64,000 nucleotides of DNA from Allobosea sp. Root381 (GTDB lineage Bacteria > Pseudomonadota > Alphaproteobacteria > Rhizobiales > Beijerinckiaceae), in NCBI RefSeq assembly GCF_001429395.1, contig NZ_LMJT01000001.1:338740-402739 (forward strand), read 5' to 3'. The notes beneath the pieces were generated by a model. The model saw only the letters and a program-made list of their open reading frames with translations. It ran no database searches and was not told the DNA's origin. Shown here in pieces: positions 63,592-64,000 of the stretch (positions within the stretch are counted from its first letter, which is position 1; each line of letters begins with the position of its first letter). A program made the position numbers and the translations under genes.

Positions 63592-63748
63592 AGGCCGCAG
63601 CTCCCCCGGGATTGCGAAGAGCTTTGTTTCACAAAGATTATGAATTGTTCTAGGGTCGCTTTCGCGGCTCAAGCCGCTAATCGGCTTTGCGGCATCGGCT
63701 GGAAGATATCGGTCAAAACGATACGCCAGAGGGGACGAAGGAACGCCT

Positions 63749-64000
63749 ATGGATGTTCGGCAACTGCGATGCTTCATCGCGGTGGCGGAGGAGCTTCATT
63801 TCGGCCGCGCGGCAGAGCGGCTCGGCCTGGCGCCCCCAGCCCTTTCCCGGCAGATCAGCACCCTCGAGGAGGAGCTCGGCGCCGCCCTGCTGACGCGGAC
63901 CACGCGTCAGGTGGCGCTGACGCGTGCCGGCCTCGTCCTGCTCGAGGAGGGCCGGGCGATCCTGGCCCGGATGGATTATGCCGCGCGCGCCGTCCGCGAC
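63749..64000 (+). CDS. LysR family regulator, N-terminus only
   Basis: The first 84 codons of a LysR regulator; it runs off the right edge. The HTH is clear: [20 protein letters not shown], then [20 protein letters not shown] and [20 protein letters not shown]. The start at 63749 has AAGGA about 9 bases upstream. The effector domain is not in the window. It follows the EamA gene by about 160 bases. Confidence 0.93.
   Translation, partial: MDVRQLRCFIAVAEELHFGRAAERLGLAPPALSRQISTLEEELGAALLTRTTRQVALTRAGLVLLEEGRAILARMDYAARAVRD

Overview
The window is a 64 kb piece of high-GC chromosome from an alphaproteobacterium, almost certainly of the order Hyphomicrobiales (Rhizobiales). Its gene content resembles Bosea or a close relative; that genus-level guess is inference from gene families, not a match. 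Signs of the order are a MucR/Ros regulator, DivJ-like and PdhS-like cell-cycle kinases, CtrA boxes, phasins, DUF1150, DUF1491, DUF2336, DUF6456 and DUF1214/DUF1254 proteins, and a tRNA-His with U72 and A73. Nearly all of it reads as core chromosome. I see no insertion sequence, prophage, integrase or CRISPR array. The accessory traits are a vapBC toxin-antitoxin pair, a TetR/MFS efflux pair and several families of short palindromic repeats.

Layout. 1-6 kb: start of an AcuI/YhdH-type reductase, an MFS carrier, a SleB-like cell-wall hydrolase, a PQQ-type sugar dehydrogenase with a small cytochrome c downstream, and a repeat-containing exported protein. 6-9 kb: a cold-adaptation group (second infA, RhlE-like helicase, CspA) and a GFA-type zinc protein. 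9.5-16 kb: pyruvate phosphate dikinase, vapBC, a YcgN-type protein and a class A penicillin-binding protein. 16-18.6 kb: DUF1214/DUF1254 pair and a lipoprotein pair. 18.7-26 kb: a regulatory neighbourhood with DUF2336, DUF1491, a proline-rich membrane protein, a DivJ-like kinase, SufE, DUF6456, a DnaA-domain-IV protein and MucR. Two perfect CtrA boxes (TTAA-N7-TTAA) lie in its promoters.

26-43 kb: oligopeptidase B, a large acidic membrane protein, superoxide dismutase, a chemoreceptor, a ChbG/HpnK-like deacetylase divergent from a GT2 glycosyltransferase, MurJ, a nitronate monooxygenase-like enzyme, a branched-chain aminotransferase, AzlCD, an Sfp-type phosphopantetheinyl transferase, TerC, and a tartrate/D-malate dehydrogenase coupled to a fluoroacetate-dehalogenase-like hydrolase.

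43.5-53.5 kb carries the usual infC-rpmI-rplT-pheS-pheT series on the minus strand, opened at three points: by a ceramide-glucosyltransferase-like gene between pheS and pheT, a LOG-family gene between rplT and pheS, and an MFS/TetR/GYD group between infC and rpmI. The TetR/MFS intergenic region has three copies of one 17-bp pseudo-palindrome. infC appears to begin at an AUU codon.

53.5-64 kb: a GT4 glycosyltransferase, an ABHD10-like hydrolase, DUF1150, Hsp20 with a heat-shock-type promoter, tRNA-His, two phasin-type genes, a PdhS-like kinase with a near-perfect CtrA box, a glutathione S-transferase, an EamA carrier and the start of a LysR regulator.
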